In this document: positions 24,281 through 36,709 of the stretch, piece after piece | How the letters are laid out: each line of letters starts with the position of its first letter | Position numbering within the stretch: the stretch's first letter is position 1 | Assembly (NCBI GenBank): GCA_015179045.1 | Contig: WHUZ01000008.1 | Location: 1,302,001-1,366,000, forward strand | Source: Kalaharituber pfeilii | Lineage: Eukaryota; Ascomycota; Pezizomycetes; Pezizales; Pezizaceae | Direction: 5' to 3' | Length of the DNA: 64,000 nt | The notes under the pieces: generated by a model | Database searches by the model: none | What the model saw: only the letters and a program-made list of their open reading frames with translations | What the model was told of the DNA's origin: nothing | Translations under genes and position numbers: made by a program

Positions 24281-25599
24281 TTTGACCTTGAAAGTCTCTG
24301 GCTTTTCAGCAAGCAAAGAATCCTCAGAAAGCCCAAGAGTGTTTCGGACTATTCGCGATAATAATCTTTGTGCTAGCTGTAATGTAGAATGACAATGACA
24401 CGCTGTAACTTAGTCTCCTCCTAGGTCTTTGCACAACGTATGTATTTGGATGGCTGTTGCAGCTATTGGGGAGGTGTTTCTGATTAGGAGAAGGGTTAGT
24501 GAATGTAAGAAATGGATCAACAGTCTAAGCACGTGAGAATCTGTAGTACACTAACTTTTGTGCGTAGATTTGAAGAGTCAAGAATAATGCTCTTTCGACT
24601 AATAGGATTGATTATCTGTTTATTGCCGCATGGGGTGAGTTACATTCCCGACGAATAGGAACCTCTATGTATAGCGCCGCAGATAGACACCGGGGTTGGA
24701 GGTGGGGTGTTTAAAAGGAAGTACTGATGAGGATGCTGACAGTGGTTGAAAATGGAATGGGGGGTTAAGAGGAGGGACAACTAACGTAACCCTGTAACAG
24801 CAGGCCTCCGACAGAGAGGAATTTTGCTGTTCCGAGAGACTGGCCCTTCTAACAGCTGCGAATTCTCGTGTTAGACCCATGTCCGGGTGATAGGGGTTGA
24901 TTTTGGGGAATAACCCACAATCGAGCTGTGCAATGACAATGCTCCTTTTGCTGCGATCCTGCCTTAACCTGGTTCTATCTTTTCCCCACGATTTTCCTTC
25001 TTGTCCTCAAGGTATTTTGGTTCAAATGGGGTACCAATCCTAAAAGAGGCACCTGCCAGTTGAGTTGTTTGAGATAGGGTGTGTGTAGATGCAGGTAGCG
25101 ATTATGGGATCCTAAAGAAATTCAGCACTCTTTTTACTACTTGGAGTTTTTCAAATCGTTATTTTCTGACTCTTTTTTCCCGTTCTGTCTTTTCTTTTTC
25201 TCGCAGTGTCTTCTGAAATATTATTATTTTTTTTTTTCCTTGGGAGGGTCGTGGGTGATCAAAGCTCCGCGGGAGTAGCAGTGCTCAAAATTGCAAGTTG
25301 GCTCTGGGGGGAATGATCGCGCGTTTGCCAGAGAGCACACAGGACCTCACGTTTAGATTGCAGCCGATAGGAGTGATGAAGTGTGAATTATTGCCCGGGG
25401 GTTCGAGACTGGGCACACTTCGCAGGCGTCTTTTGGCCAACTAGTAAACCAGGTTTGCTCGCTGGGCAGAGGAGGGCGGGCGAGTGGGACGGTTGCCTAT
25501 AAGTTCAACGAGCTGATGAGATCGTGGAAATTGAGCCGACCAAATGTGAGCGTGGGAAAAATAGTTAGGCGTGTCTGGTGGATCGGGGTATTTTTCTTT

Positions 25600-25690
25600 G
25601 GGAGGGAGGTGGGTGGGAGGGAAAGTGGGAGGGAAGGTGGGAGGGACGGCGGGGGAGGGGGGAGGGGGGGAGGGAGGGGGGCTGCTGGGA
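25600..25690 (+). repeat. G-tract block upstream of ras2, quadruplex-prone
   Basis: Many GGG runs occur in about 90 bases on the plus strand, in GGGAGG and GGTGGGAGG patterns, ending in GGGGGAGGGAGGGGGG-type sequence. It lies about 1.35 kb upstream of the minus-strand ras2 start and is followed by a GC-rich trinucleotide-like stretch to about 25.87 kb. A regulatory role is inference. Confidence 0.75.
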
Positions 25691-28600
25691 TTGTGGGTGT
25701 GGTGGTGGGAGGATTTGTGGTGTTGCTGCTGCTGCCGCCGCTGCTTGAGAGAGGACGGCTGCCGCTGCTATGGCTGCGGTGGGCTGCGGTGGGCTGCGGT
25801 CGGCGAGGAGGCGCCAAGGCGATGCAGAGGCGGAAGTGTGATTGGAATTCGCTTCCCAGCCGAGCCGCGCAAAGTGCCAGCCAGCAAGTGACCAGCAGTG
25901 CAGGGTGGAAGCTTTGCTATTTTAGGTCGGCATGAACAAAATATTCATGACCTGGCCAAGCAAATGTCCACACGCATGGCCGCAATTGAGCGCGCGACAG
26001 TGCAGCCCACCACAGCATACAAGTACATGCACCCAAGCACCTATGCGCGCGCGACGCATTCTCATGATTCTTGAATTCACGATTGACCCATATCGCCTCA
26101 AACAAGGAGCCATACTAATACAAAGTGCATCGCCAATGCAGGCGTACAATAGAGATATGCCCTTTGCGGTGAATTTCCGCCAGCTGCGCAAGGCTACCAA
26201 AAGACGGCACGGTGAAGTGATATTACGTATACCTATTAATGATGAATGGGCATGGGTACTTGTTGACTGGACCTGGTGCTTCAATTGAGAGGCACTGAAG
26301 TAACTTGGTTGTAAATCCACAGGATTCAACTTGATTCTGCAAGACCGTGGAGCAGCCATACCCTGAACCACAGCAAAGAGGTGCCCAATAGATTACCTTC
26401 TAGGCTGTTAGGTACAAGATGGCTACGGACAATTGTTTATGCATATAAGAGAATTGTGCAATACCCAATGGATACGGCATTTTGCGAAGCATAAGGAGCA
26501 GTATTGCTGAGACGTAATGTTATGGGTAACCTCCGTAAGGTCTTCTTCCTAGCCGCGTCTTCTGGAATCCCAAGTGAAAGTGAAACAAGACTACTTCTTT
26601 TGCCTACGTATCGAAGGACTTATTAACAGGAATCGGCAAGTATGATTCTCATCCCCGCGTATACATAGTTATATCATATGAACTAAGTTGGTTAACACCA
26701 TTGATGTAATTGATGCAGAATGAACACCGATTTAAGAACGCATATATGCGCAAGCATTGACTAAATGTACAGTAACAAGTTTGTACTAGATATCACTGAA
26801 TATTAGATCTAGCAGCTTGTCACGCTCCAAGTGCAGAAATAGGAAGTACTTCAAAGAAGGTCAAATAGCCACCAAGAATTGAAAAGCTGGGCCTATACAA
26901 GCTCGAGAGTGGTGTATTTAATTGCGAATGAAGTTCGTTCTGAATTCGATTCCATACCCAAGCAGGGGCACTGCGCATTGGACAATTCTTGGAGATCTCT
27001 ATAATAGTCATTTCCAACGGCCTGGAATGAGGAATGTGCGACTTCTCAATCAAACAACATCTCCGGGATTGGGTCGAGGGTGCGTGCATGCGTGGTGTGA
27101 CAAAAAACCCTGGCTAGCTGCCGGCCGAGCTGTAGGTCTCACGATAGGCCAAAGCTGATTAAATACCACAAATTTTTATCTCTTTGTTTGATTTTGATTT
27201 TTCTACTTCACCCAGAGCTCCGCTTGATGAGTAATACTTCTGAATGATTGACTTCTGGACAGTGACAAGAATTCTCAGGTGAGAACAGTAACGGTTACGC
27301 ATTTTGAAACCACAGGCGTAAGATATCCTTCACGAATGCCCAACTGAGGCTTCATTGGTTACTATGACCGGAAACTGAATTACTTTGTACTGTTTTCTGG
27401 AACCTGGCCCTTGTCTCCCACACCCCTTCCGAGTACCAAGTGGGGGGAATATGACAGGAGAAGTCCGCATGGGCACTTAGTTAAAGTGATCCGTGCTGAC
27501 GGGCGAATGGGATGGGCTTGTCAAGGCGGGCAGGATGTAGAGTAGATCGATGGCCTCCACAGATAAACCTGATACAACAAATAATTCGACCGCCCCAAGA
27601 ACTAAGATAAAGATGAGAGAACTTTGTGCTTATGCACTAATTGGAATGAACAGGAGTATGCAGAATCGAGCAGATATGTAACTGTGTTTAAGGGCTTTGA
27701 TCATCGCCTGTTACATCTAACTCCGCGTTAACGTAAAATTGCACTCAGTGAGTGATATATCAGCACACGCGTAACTTGTAAGTCTCGATCCACTAGTAGA
27801 TCCTCCAGCTCATAATTTAGCCACGCCGGTACCTCGTAATGGCCCATTTACAAGCCTGTCAATATATCCGGTTGATTCCAGTAGCCCACAGGAACCAGTA
27901 TAACTCTCAATTTCCTGGCAAAGCAATCCTTTTTGCCACACCGGCTCCCTCTCTCCGGTAGAGTGACTGCCTAAAGCCAGTTACTCCGGGCCTGCTTGCA
28001 GTTCAACCTTCCTACAGAATGTGTTGCCATAACTGTTGCCGCCTATTCTTGTGCACAGTCGCCGGACTTTCCCAAACACCAATCTTTCACCCAGCCACAT
28101 TGTAGAGAAGCCGTATAGTTGGGTATCATATTTGCACATATATCCACAATCATTGCAGGGGCGCACAGCGGTCCAATTCTACTTTGATCAAAATCACAAA
28201 TCACAAACGTCAATAGGCGTAGAAAATCTATTCAAGCTTAGGTTACACGTGCTTGCCACGTGTGTTGCCACATTTTGAATAGTCTGACAAGGAACTCTCC
28301 AGGAGAGCTTACAGCTTGCAGAAAAAAGTTTAAAATAGAACCCTTCGCAGCAACATACACATATACCATACTCGGCGTCAGTGAAAATGTCCGCTCTACT
28401 ACTTGCAGTATAATAGGTGTATATTTCTATATCTCCTTTTTAACTTAAAAAATGCGGTCAGAAAATCAAGGGGGTGTGTCACTGGAGGGCTTGGAGGTGT
28501 TACGATGAGTGCGGGTTGGTACCCAGGCTAGCACCGAGATACAGAACTGCGATTGTTGTACTGTACTTCTAAGCGTTATGTGTACCTACGTCTGATTGTC

Positions 28601-31410
28601 GTTGTGGATAACAATGCTTGCTACTTCCTACTTGGGAACTACTCCGCCAGAATAAGTACTGTGCGTTTCAACTCATTGCATACGAGAGATGCTTTAGTCA
28701 CATGATAACATCACGTTCAAGCTAGGTATGACGCCTACAATTTAGTCTTGCTCCTAAACCTGCAACAAAGTGCGAATTACTCTATCACGTTTTCTGAGGG
28801 TAAATAATGGCTAAAATACATATGGTCCTTCATGACATATACTATTTTTTTTGTACAGAAAGCATACACTATCACGAGCTAGCTTTAGACTCATCTCGAT
28901 CTTCACCTTATATATCAGAGAACCTACCACAGTCGCAAAAGTGGCCAAGATCCGAGCCACGGGGTCAATCCAATCCATGCATTTTATAGCTCTCCTTATC
29001 GATCAGATGGATGCATATGTGAACTTTTTAAATGTTTATATGTAATGCTGTACGTGTAGTGACAGATGGGCGGCATTGGAATTCACAAGTGATTGAAGCT
29101 TGCTCTTACTAGTACACCCCTGATCAGAAAGATCGACAATAGGATATCATATCAAACTGAAAGGTAACTTGAACCCATCGAAGGTTCTTGCTTGGTCCCC
29201 GGAGTAAACCATGAGGTGGAGCTCATGTGAAGCCATGTAATGCACTGTGAACTTTGTGCTCTAAGGAAAATAGGTGATAACTCTGAGTGCAAAGCTCGTT
29301 CCTGCTGAATGTGTACCCAGCAAGGGTCTTTAATTCAGTGGGCATATGTGCGTCACACCTTTGCGCTTGATTCGTAAGCATTGTATGATCGAGTTGCGGC
29401 AAACATATTAGCTATCTATATCCTGCATGCGCCACGAATCACACATTAGGCCGGCGTCTGAAGGGCGATCACTGTATTTAACATCTTTGCAATGCAACGT
29501 AATCCAGATATATCTGTAAGGTTATCCATGAGGCAAGTATCCGTAGTTATTGGACTGCCCAGGCACTCAAGGATTATTTTGGGATTTGACGCGCGCTGCA
29601 CATTATTTCCAATCTTAATTATAGTGATTTGCGAGACTGTTCATAAATTGTGCGGGCCTGGCCTCCAATTCCGTAAGTACCCGCCCGCTGCATTGTATCT
29701 ACTATCTATATATCGGTTTGCGTTTGAGCGAGCTGAATATAGATAGACATTTACGTTTAATCTTCGTCTATATGACGATCTTGCACACTATAGAGCTGAC
29801 TATGATAGTATAATATATTTATGGCCCTATAAAAATTTGTTTACTTAGCGGCGCACCTCCAGCAATTTTACGGGCATCCTCCGATACCAAGGTCTCAGTT
29901 TGAAGCATCGCCACCGTTTATGAGGATGCTTGTGCTTTGTGGATTTACTTTATAATCTCGACCACTCCCAGCCACTCATGTGCAAGGTGGTGATATCAGC
30001 CTTTAAAATTGACCTTATAGGTATGCAAGACTTTTCGAGCCTGAATACCTCGGAGTGTGCAGCATAGAGTATATATAAGTTTGTTAGAGAAGGCGAATCA
30101 TGCTATTGCGCGGAGCAAATTCGCATAGGAGGGATGGATCAGTTGCGTTCACGTGGTTTAGTCACTTTGGCGCCTAATTCTTTGACACATGACAGCTGCT
30201 TTACTAGTCTCGTAACCAGGTGCTTTACAACATTGTGCGTATCCGCACTTTAACCCCCGCGTACACTTGGAATCACGTGCAAAGCTAGTTCAGTACATGA
30301 CCCCAACAGGAGAGTCTCTCATGCCAAGAGGGGATTAGCAACTTGGAATTACTTGCCGTGCCCAGACTCTTCACTACTCGACTTGGTCGATAGTTTCACT
30401 AAATATTCGAACGCAGTGTTAAGCAATTGTGGAATCAAACTTCCAATTTGTTAAACCAAGAGTGGTGGTATTTTCGGATGCTTAACGATGTGCCAATCTG
30501 ACTACTTAATTGGCAACAACATCGTCCCTGCTTTTTCGGCTACGTTATCTAAATTTTGGTCGAATAGAACCAGTGCATTAACCCACCTTTAAGCTTCATG
30601 TACTTACTTTGTTTCTGTGAAACATATGAGGAGCAGAGTACGCTTGCATTTGAATGTATGCCTTTTATAAATTTAGCAGTCACTTCTGCTTGCTGTATTA
30701 GCACACTTTCGGCGACCCATCTCATTATTTAGGATCTATACTGAATGTGTAAAGGCTATGGGGCGGGGTATGTAGTCAATCTATTTTGCACCCATCCAAT
30801 CAGAGATGCTTAGGGAGATGAATATATTTGGAATCCAATACAAGATCGCCAGGTCAGTTTTCCATGACTGATTCTCATAACAAGGTTGCAACTATCATGC
30901 CTACGGTTGTAGTAAAGCTGTGGTGGGGGTAAATAGCATATAAATAGTCAATATACTCTATGCTGTAGCGATATGCCACCTTGTACATATCAGTGAGATG
31001 ATCGGCTCACCCAAGGAAGCAAAAACAACAGACTTTAATTTACGACATTTCACTCACCATACGGCTGCATATATAAAGTCCAAGGTAAGGTGATCTTCAA
31101 TAATCCAACTAACATAGCTGAAGGCGCACTTAACCAGCAGATGGTCTGCTCTACCTTCAATAATATTCTACACCCTGGTGCTCCAAATTCAGGGTGATAC
31201 TTACTACATATGAACTGTCCAATCGCATATAAGCCACAATGATGCATGCTAAACCAGGAGCAACTGCCGCCGCGCGTGGGCTGGACTAATCCAGTTGACC
31301 ACCAGAATAAGGGATGTGCTACAGCAACTCCCTGCATGCCAATGCATGCGAGCCAATAAGCGAGGCGTTGTGGCCATGCTATGTCGGTAATGACGGGGAT
31401 ATGCCAGTAC

Positions 31411-31722
31411 TATCCCCCTGAATTATTGCACGCTGCAAGCAAGCTGCATATGGTGCAGTAGCCAGGCCGATCACCAGATCTCAATCCTATTGAAGATACC
31501 TGGAGAATGACCAAGACAAGACTAAACAAACGTCAAGATACAGTACTGCAGCAGAGGGGGTACGTTAACAGATTCAGAAGGAATGGCAGAAGATAAACCC
31601 GGAGGGGATTTTGAGCTGTAATTGCTGCCAACGGCGGCCAGGCAAAATTTTTGATTTACAGTCGGCCTGGCTACTGCACCGTATGCAGCTTGCTTGCAGC
31701 GTGCAATAATTCAGGGGGGTAT
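31411..31722 (+). pseudogene. Tc1-like transposase C-terminal fossil between 60-bp inverted repeats
   Basis: On the plus strand from about 31462 the sequence reads GRSPDLNPIEDTWRMTKTRL, matching the conserved Tc1 block around the last acidic residue (SPDLNPIE..W). A frame change follows, then QKEWQKINPEGIL, resembling the Tc1 C-terminal helix. A stop lies directly before the first block and the frame shifts between blocks, so it is dead. It is enclosed by inverted repeats at 31411-31470 and 31662-31722 that share CCCCCTGAATTATTGCACGC and GCAGTAGCCAGGCCGA. The first half of the transposase is not recognisable. Confidence 0.65.
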
Positions 31723-31892
31723 CGAGTAGATATGGTTGGGGGCATCTGTACGCGGAGTGGGGTAGATATTTGATTCGATGAGTAAGCACTCATTTGTAGC
31801 TACATGCACTGCTCTGCCCCCTTTCAAACTGTCACAGCGATTTAGTTTTTCTTCCACTTGCCCAACCTCACCGCCCTACTAAGCTAGTAAAC

Positions 31893-32691
31893 GGGGGCTC
31901 ATGCATATTATGCGCTATGCAGTATTTGGCATGAGACTAGTCCAAATTTCAGGGTAGAAGTGTCCGAAGTTTATTACGTAAAAGCTATTGGACAGCGGAC
32001 ATAATGAATTTGGGTCTCTTAATACCAGTATCTAGTACTTAAGTATGTCCTGCTATGGCGAATAGCTGTAAGTGGCGTTATGCAATCTTAAGAAAAAAAG
32101 TACCCAAGTATCAGAGTATCAGAAAGTAGTAAAATTCTAATAGATTTGGAAATTCCAAGACTGTTTTGAAGGCTATTTCAGAGTTGCTTCAGAGGCTGTT
32201 GACATTCTATTTCAGAGGCTGGCTATTCGAGAGGCTGCTCCAGAGGCTGCACGGGATGAGAGGTTACTCTGGAGGCTGCTAGTGCTCGGGATAAGAGGCC
32301 GCTCCGGAGGTTGCTCGCGATGAGAGACTACTCCGGAGGCTTCATAAGAGGCCATTCCGGAAGGTTGAGAGGCCACTCCGAAGGCTGGTCGAAATGAGAG
32401 CTGTTCGAGAGGTTGTTCTGGAGGCTGTTCCCTATATTGTTCTCATATATTCGGCATTAAGCAACCACCAGAGCAGCCTCTCGAATAGCCAGCCTCTGAA
32501 ATACCATGCAGAATCTATTAGAATATTAGTACTTTCTGATGCACTGATACTATGGTATTAGACTGGTGTTTAAGTTGAAGAGACCCAAATTCATTATGTC
32601 AGCTGTCCAAATAGCTTTTATGTAATAAACTTTCTTCTACCATGAAATTTGGACTGGTCTCATGCATAGAGCATAGTATACATGAGCCCCC
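31893..32691. mobile_element. 799-bp inverted-repeat element with internal minisatellite
   Basis: The ends are GGGGGCTCATG (31893-31903) and its reverse complement (32681-32691). The left arm (31893 to about 32245) and right arm (about 32465-32691) match with small gaps, sharing CATAATGAATTTGGGTCTCT and AGAGGCTGGCTATTCGAGAG. The spacer (about 32246-32464) is a degenerate tandem array built on GAGGCTGCTCC and GGATGAGAGG. There is no coding capacity and no certain target duplication. Confidence 0.75.
32246..32464. repeat. degenerate GAGGCTGYTCC minisatellite
   Basis: At least eight imperfect units of roughly 20-35 bp carry GAGGCTG or GAGGTTG followed by CTCY and a GATGAGAGG linker. It forms the loop between the arms of the surrounding inverted-repeat element. 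Confidence 0.75.
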
Positions 32692-35158
32692 TGTCCGAAT
32701 ATATATTTTATTAGCTTGTACTTGCATATACCATTCACCACATTGTCGCTTAAATAATAGAATTAATAGGATTAAAGTACTAGAATCGGTAATTAATCAA
32801 ATTTATTATCATTTTTTGCATACTATTGATGCATATAATGAAGGGTTAACTTATGCACCAAGGAGTTTCATTCACATATAAAGGTCGTAGACAAATACCA
32901 GATGAAAACGAAGTGGTAAAGGGGGGATGTATACGTTCTATTCTATTTTGGTTAGCTACTTTCCTTTTTTAGAATTTTCGTGTTAGGACACTATACTGTA
33001 CCATATTCAGTAGTTACTAAAGGTGGACAATCTGACCCATTCCCATGTAAACTTCTCAATTTTGACTTTCAAATCACTAGTACAAAAAATTAAATAAATA
33101 GATCGCTTCATAGGATGATTTTCCATTCACTAATTTATCATTGTATGGCATGAAACTAATTTCATCTATTTATTTTAGTTGTGATTTGAGTGTTGAAGTT
33201 GATACCAGATTCACTCCGCGTACAGATGTACCCAACCATAGCATGCACATCTGGAGACACAATTCCGATGGTGAGCAAGCCTATGTCAAATTTGCACCCT
33301 TTTAACACTTTCATCAATTTTTTTCCAATTTTTAAACGTCTGTTTCTATTGCCATAGACTCCAGTGCAATTTGCTCTCAGTAAATGCACATTTGTGTAAT
33401 CTGATTGATACTCATGTTGTCAATTGATTGAGTTGATCGAAGCATTTGTTGCTAGCAATCTTGAGCTATTGAAGCACAAAAAAAATTAAATTAAAAATAA
33501 AAATAAAAATTCGAAATAACAACCAACAAGTCAAAGAAGTAGTAGTATTTCAGACTAGCAGGGCCAGGTCATCGGCTAGCCTTGAGCCGTCATCGGGGCG
33601 GTCCAGAAGCTGGAGCTGGCTTGCAAAAAAGTGAGCCTCGCTTTGACATCTCATTGAGTGAGATTCGTTTTATTTGCACCTTGATCTTATGTTTACAAAG
33701 AGTTACGGGTATCATCGAAACACGTGCTGGACCAGGGAATGGTGCTTAGAAACGTATGCACAACGATGGAAATTACTAAATAGAATTTTTTTTGTAGAAT
33801 ACTTCCGCTTATTGATGTCCAGTTGATGATATCTTGATACGTTAACTATGCTGTGTGTCTGGGGCCATTGGTCCACATTGGACCCTGCTTTGATTTCCTG
33901 TCATATTATTCTGCAAGTCAGATCAATGTGGTATAAAATGACTGGTACATAACTCGATGTGTACCAATAGAGTCAAAAGAGGTCAAAAAAAATATTTATA
34001 TACTCGACTTCGAGCAAATCCACTTATTGATGAGGCATTGATATCAATATCGAAAAGTAGGCCATCCATGCAAATCTCAATTCGAATGCATAACAAAACT
34101 AAGAATACATTCAAGCACTTTCAAACCTAAAGGAGGTACCCTCAGATTTCGGTGAGTTCTTTTGATGAGGGTTATTATCAGCGTCCCAGGCCTGGAGACG
34201 GTACTCCATGCATCTCCCAACACATTAGCAAAAGATATATGAGACATTCATACCATGGCACAGATAGAATACTGGTAGTAGCAGTATTGCAGGAGCTGAG
34301 GTACAGATGAACGCTGATACACACCTTTTTGTTCGTAAACTGTATCTCTAAATGTTCAACAGTAAGCTGGGGAAAAAGGCTTTCAAAAACCTGACGCTAA
34401 TTCGCTACTGGGGACCCTTATAACCCGTTAGCACATCAATATCGGGGATTGTAGATCATGAAGAGTACCTCTTAGCGTAAAAGTGAATTTGACATAGACC
34501 GCAAGTTAGGTGCTTGGCCTATCACATGATGGTGTATTAACCAATGCTCCTACAAAGGGTTATTAGGCTATATTCAAGTTTAAGAATACAGCTGGTGAAG
34601 GAAGTAGCATAAAGGTTCCAGCGGACCCTTGCCAGCAGGGTAACTCGGCGATAACAAACAAACACATGCTACTTATATGATCTGTGTTGCACCTGTACTG
34701 TCTTGGACTAGCAAGTCACACCCAAGTCAACCCCATGCCCAGCATATTGATTACTATTTTAGGAAGTTAGTATGAAACACTAGAACAATCATGGCGGCAT
34801 CAAGGTATAATACCCTCCTTATTGCCGACGGTCACGGCAACTAGACGATCGTTCCTTTCTGTATCACACTTTGAGGAGCAAATAATAATTTGAATATATT
34901 CGTTCGAGACGGCCCAGTCAGTTTCGTACGATCGTCCCAGAAGCTGGGCACAGACTTCCCTTTTAACTTAGGGATCTACCAGCATTGGTCACGCTATATG
35001 AGGAGCTGTGATTTGCAAGAGCAGCACTCGAGGAAAAGTGTTTATTCTACGTTTCTCGATGGCCTTTTTGAATTCCTACGTTAAGCCCCTCAGGAGATAC
35101 GAGAGCAAGGTCCATTCCATCGGACTCATCCTACACCTTAACGCACGCTCCAGGATAT

Positions 35159-36011
35159 TGCGCACTTTCCAAATACCACAACCAAAAATTACTACAAGTG
35201 CAAATAGCCCTCAGGTGGGCTCAAATTGAAGTCAGAGCATGGGAGAATATGTTGAATTATCTTCCACATATTTTCTATACTTATTTGTAGCATATAAGTG
35301 ATGACTTACTTGGTACATATAAAATCCTATGATGGACATGTTTTGAGTCACCATGTGTTAATGATTCTATCCTGAGATCTTATTGACCTCTCTGTATACT
35401 CTGCTGCCTATTTCCATGAAGTATAGGATGTTTGGTGGTGCTCAGGCTATTATGTAGTGAATTGCACTATCATATTGAAGTATAGACCTTCACTTCTGCA
35501 TATGCACAGGAGTGCTGGGCTATTACGCAGCGTAAAAGCATGTATGGAGACTCTCTAAGGCCAGCAGTTCAGGAAATACCTTATTACATATGTGTTTCTC
35601 TTTTATAGCCTTAGAGATTCTCCACATGATGCTTTTACACTGCATAGTAGCCCAGAATGGCTGTGCATATGCATAAGCAAAGATGTATGTTGCAATATGA
35701 TAGTGCAATTCTCTACATAATAGCCTGAGCACCACCAAACATCCTATACTTCATGGAAATAGGCAGCAGAGTATACGGAGAGGCCAATAAGATCTCAGTG
35801 TAGAATCATTAACACATGGTGACTCAAAACATGTCCACCATAGGATTTTGTATGTACCAAGTAAGTCATCACTTATTTGCTATAAGTAAGTCTAGAAAAT
35901 ATGTGGAGGATAATTCAACATATTCTCCCATGCTCTGACTTCAATTTGAGCCCGCCTGAGGGCTATTTACACTTATAGTAATTTTTTGTTGTGGTATCCG
36001 GAAAGTGCGCA
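35159..36011. mobile_element. 853-bp long palindrome / foldback element
   Basis: Left arm 35159-35562 and right arm 35607-36011 are inverted copies over about 404 bp each, roughly 90% identical by eye, with a 44-bp spacer. Examples of matched blocks are TGCGCACTTTCC at the outer end, GAGCACCACCAAACATCC and AACACATGGTGACTCAAAAC further in, and CTCTAAGGC at the inner edge. The flanks show only a possible 3-bp duplication (ATT). There is no coding capacity. It is either a foldback/MITE element or a local inverted duplication. A transcript across it would fold into a long hairpin. Confidence 0.8.
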
Positions 36012-36709
36012 TTACAAGGGGAATGCCTCTTCATGTATATCCTCAACATGCAACATGCAACTTCACCGCCTCATAGGCGTAGAGTACACTTTCATCAACT
36101 TGCAAATCAGTCTGCCAAGCAGCACTATGTATATTGTTTCTTTCGTAATTCGCCGAAAAGAGCTTTAAGAATTTAAATATCCTCAAGACGTCCACTGTGA
36201 CATGTATGCGAGACACGTTAATTACAGATGAGCCCTCCGTGCTTGTTGTCAATCTTGATTCGAGACTAATCAATCGTTTCATCACACATGCGGCTTATTA
36301 TTGTAAACCATTGCTGTTCAGTATACATCACTATCCCAATCATCGCACTCACCGCAAGATCGACAGAACTCAGAGCTTGAAGACAAGAACATAAATCCCA
36401 AGCGCTCTAATAAACACTGTAAAAGTAATATTAACAAAAAAAGAAATGAAGGTATCCCATGAAAACAGCAAGCAATCAAAACCCTGAAAGAAAAGGGCCA
36501 AACATCTGCCTTCAGCACCAGAAAGGAAACAGTTTGAAAAAACAGAAGCCGTACTCCAATATTTATATCTTACCCTCCACAACTCCTGTGATTATATCTA
36601 TCAAAAGGGGCCAAGCGTCATCGGTATCCAAACGTTCCGTTTCTGAAAGCTGAAGCAAATATACGAGACAAATATCCAGGCGATAGTTTGCCAACTCCGA
36701 TAACATGAT

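Larger units (their letters stand above)
24281..36709. other. 12-kb gene desert with palindromic elements
   Basis: No coding exon could be supported on either strand. The part nearest ras2 (24.3-25.9 kb) is probably its promoter and leader and contains a G-tract block. From about 31 to 36 kb there are a Tc1 transposase fossil between inverted repeats, an 0.8-kb inverted-repeat element with an internal minisatellite, and an 0.85-kb near-perfect palindrome, all listed separately. The remainder is AT-rich unique-looking sequence with scattered stops. Confidence 0.55.

Noticed and set aside
25932..26371. Two overlapping open frames of 118 and 149 codons on opposite strands
   Set aside because: Neither has a domain, and both are typical chance frames. 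No splice partner was found.
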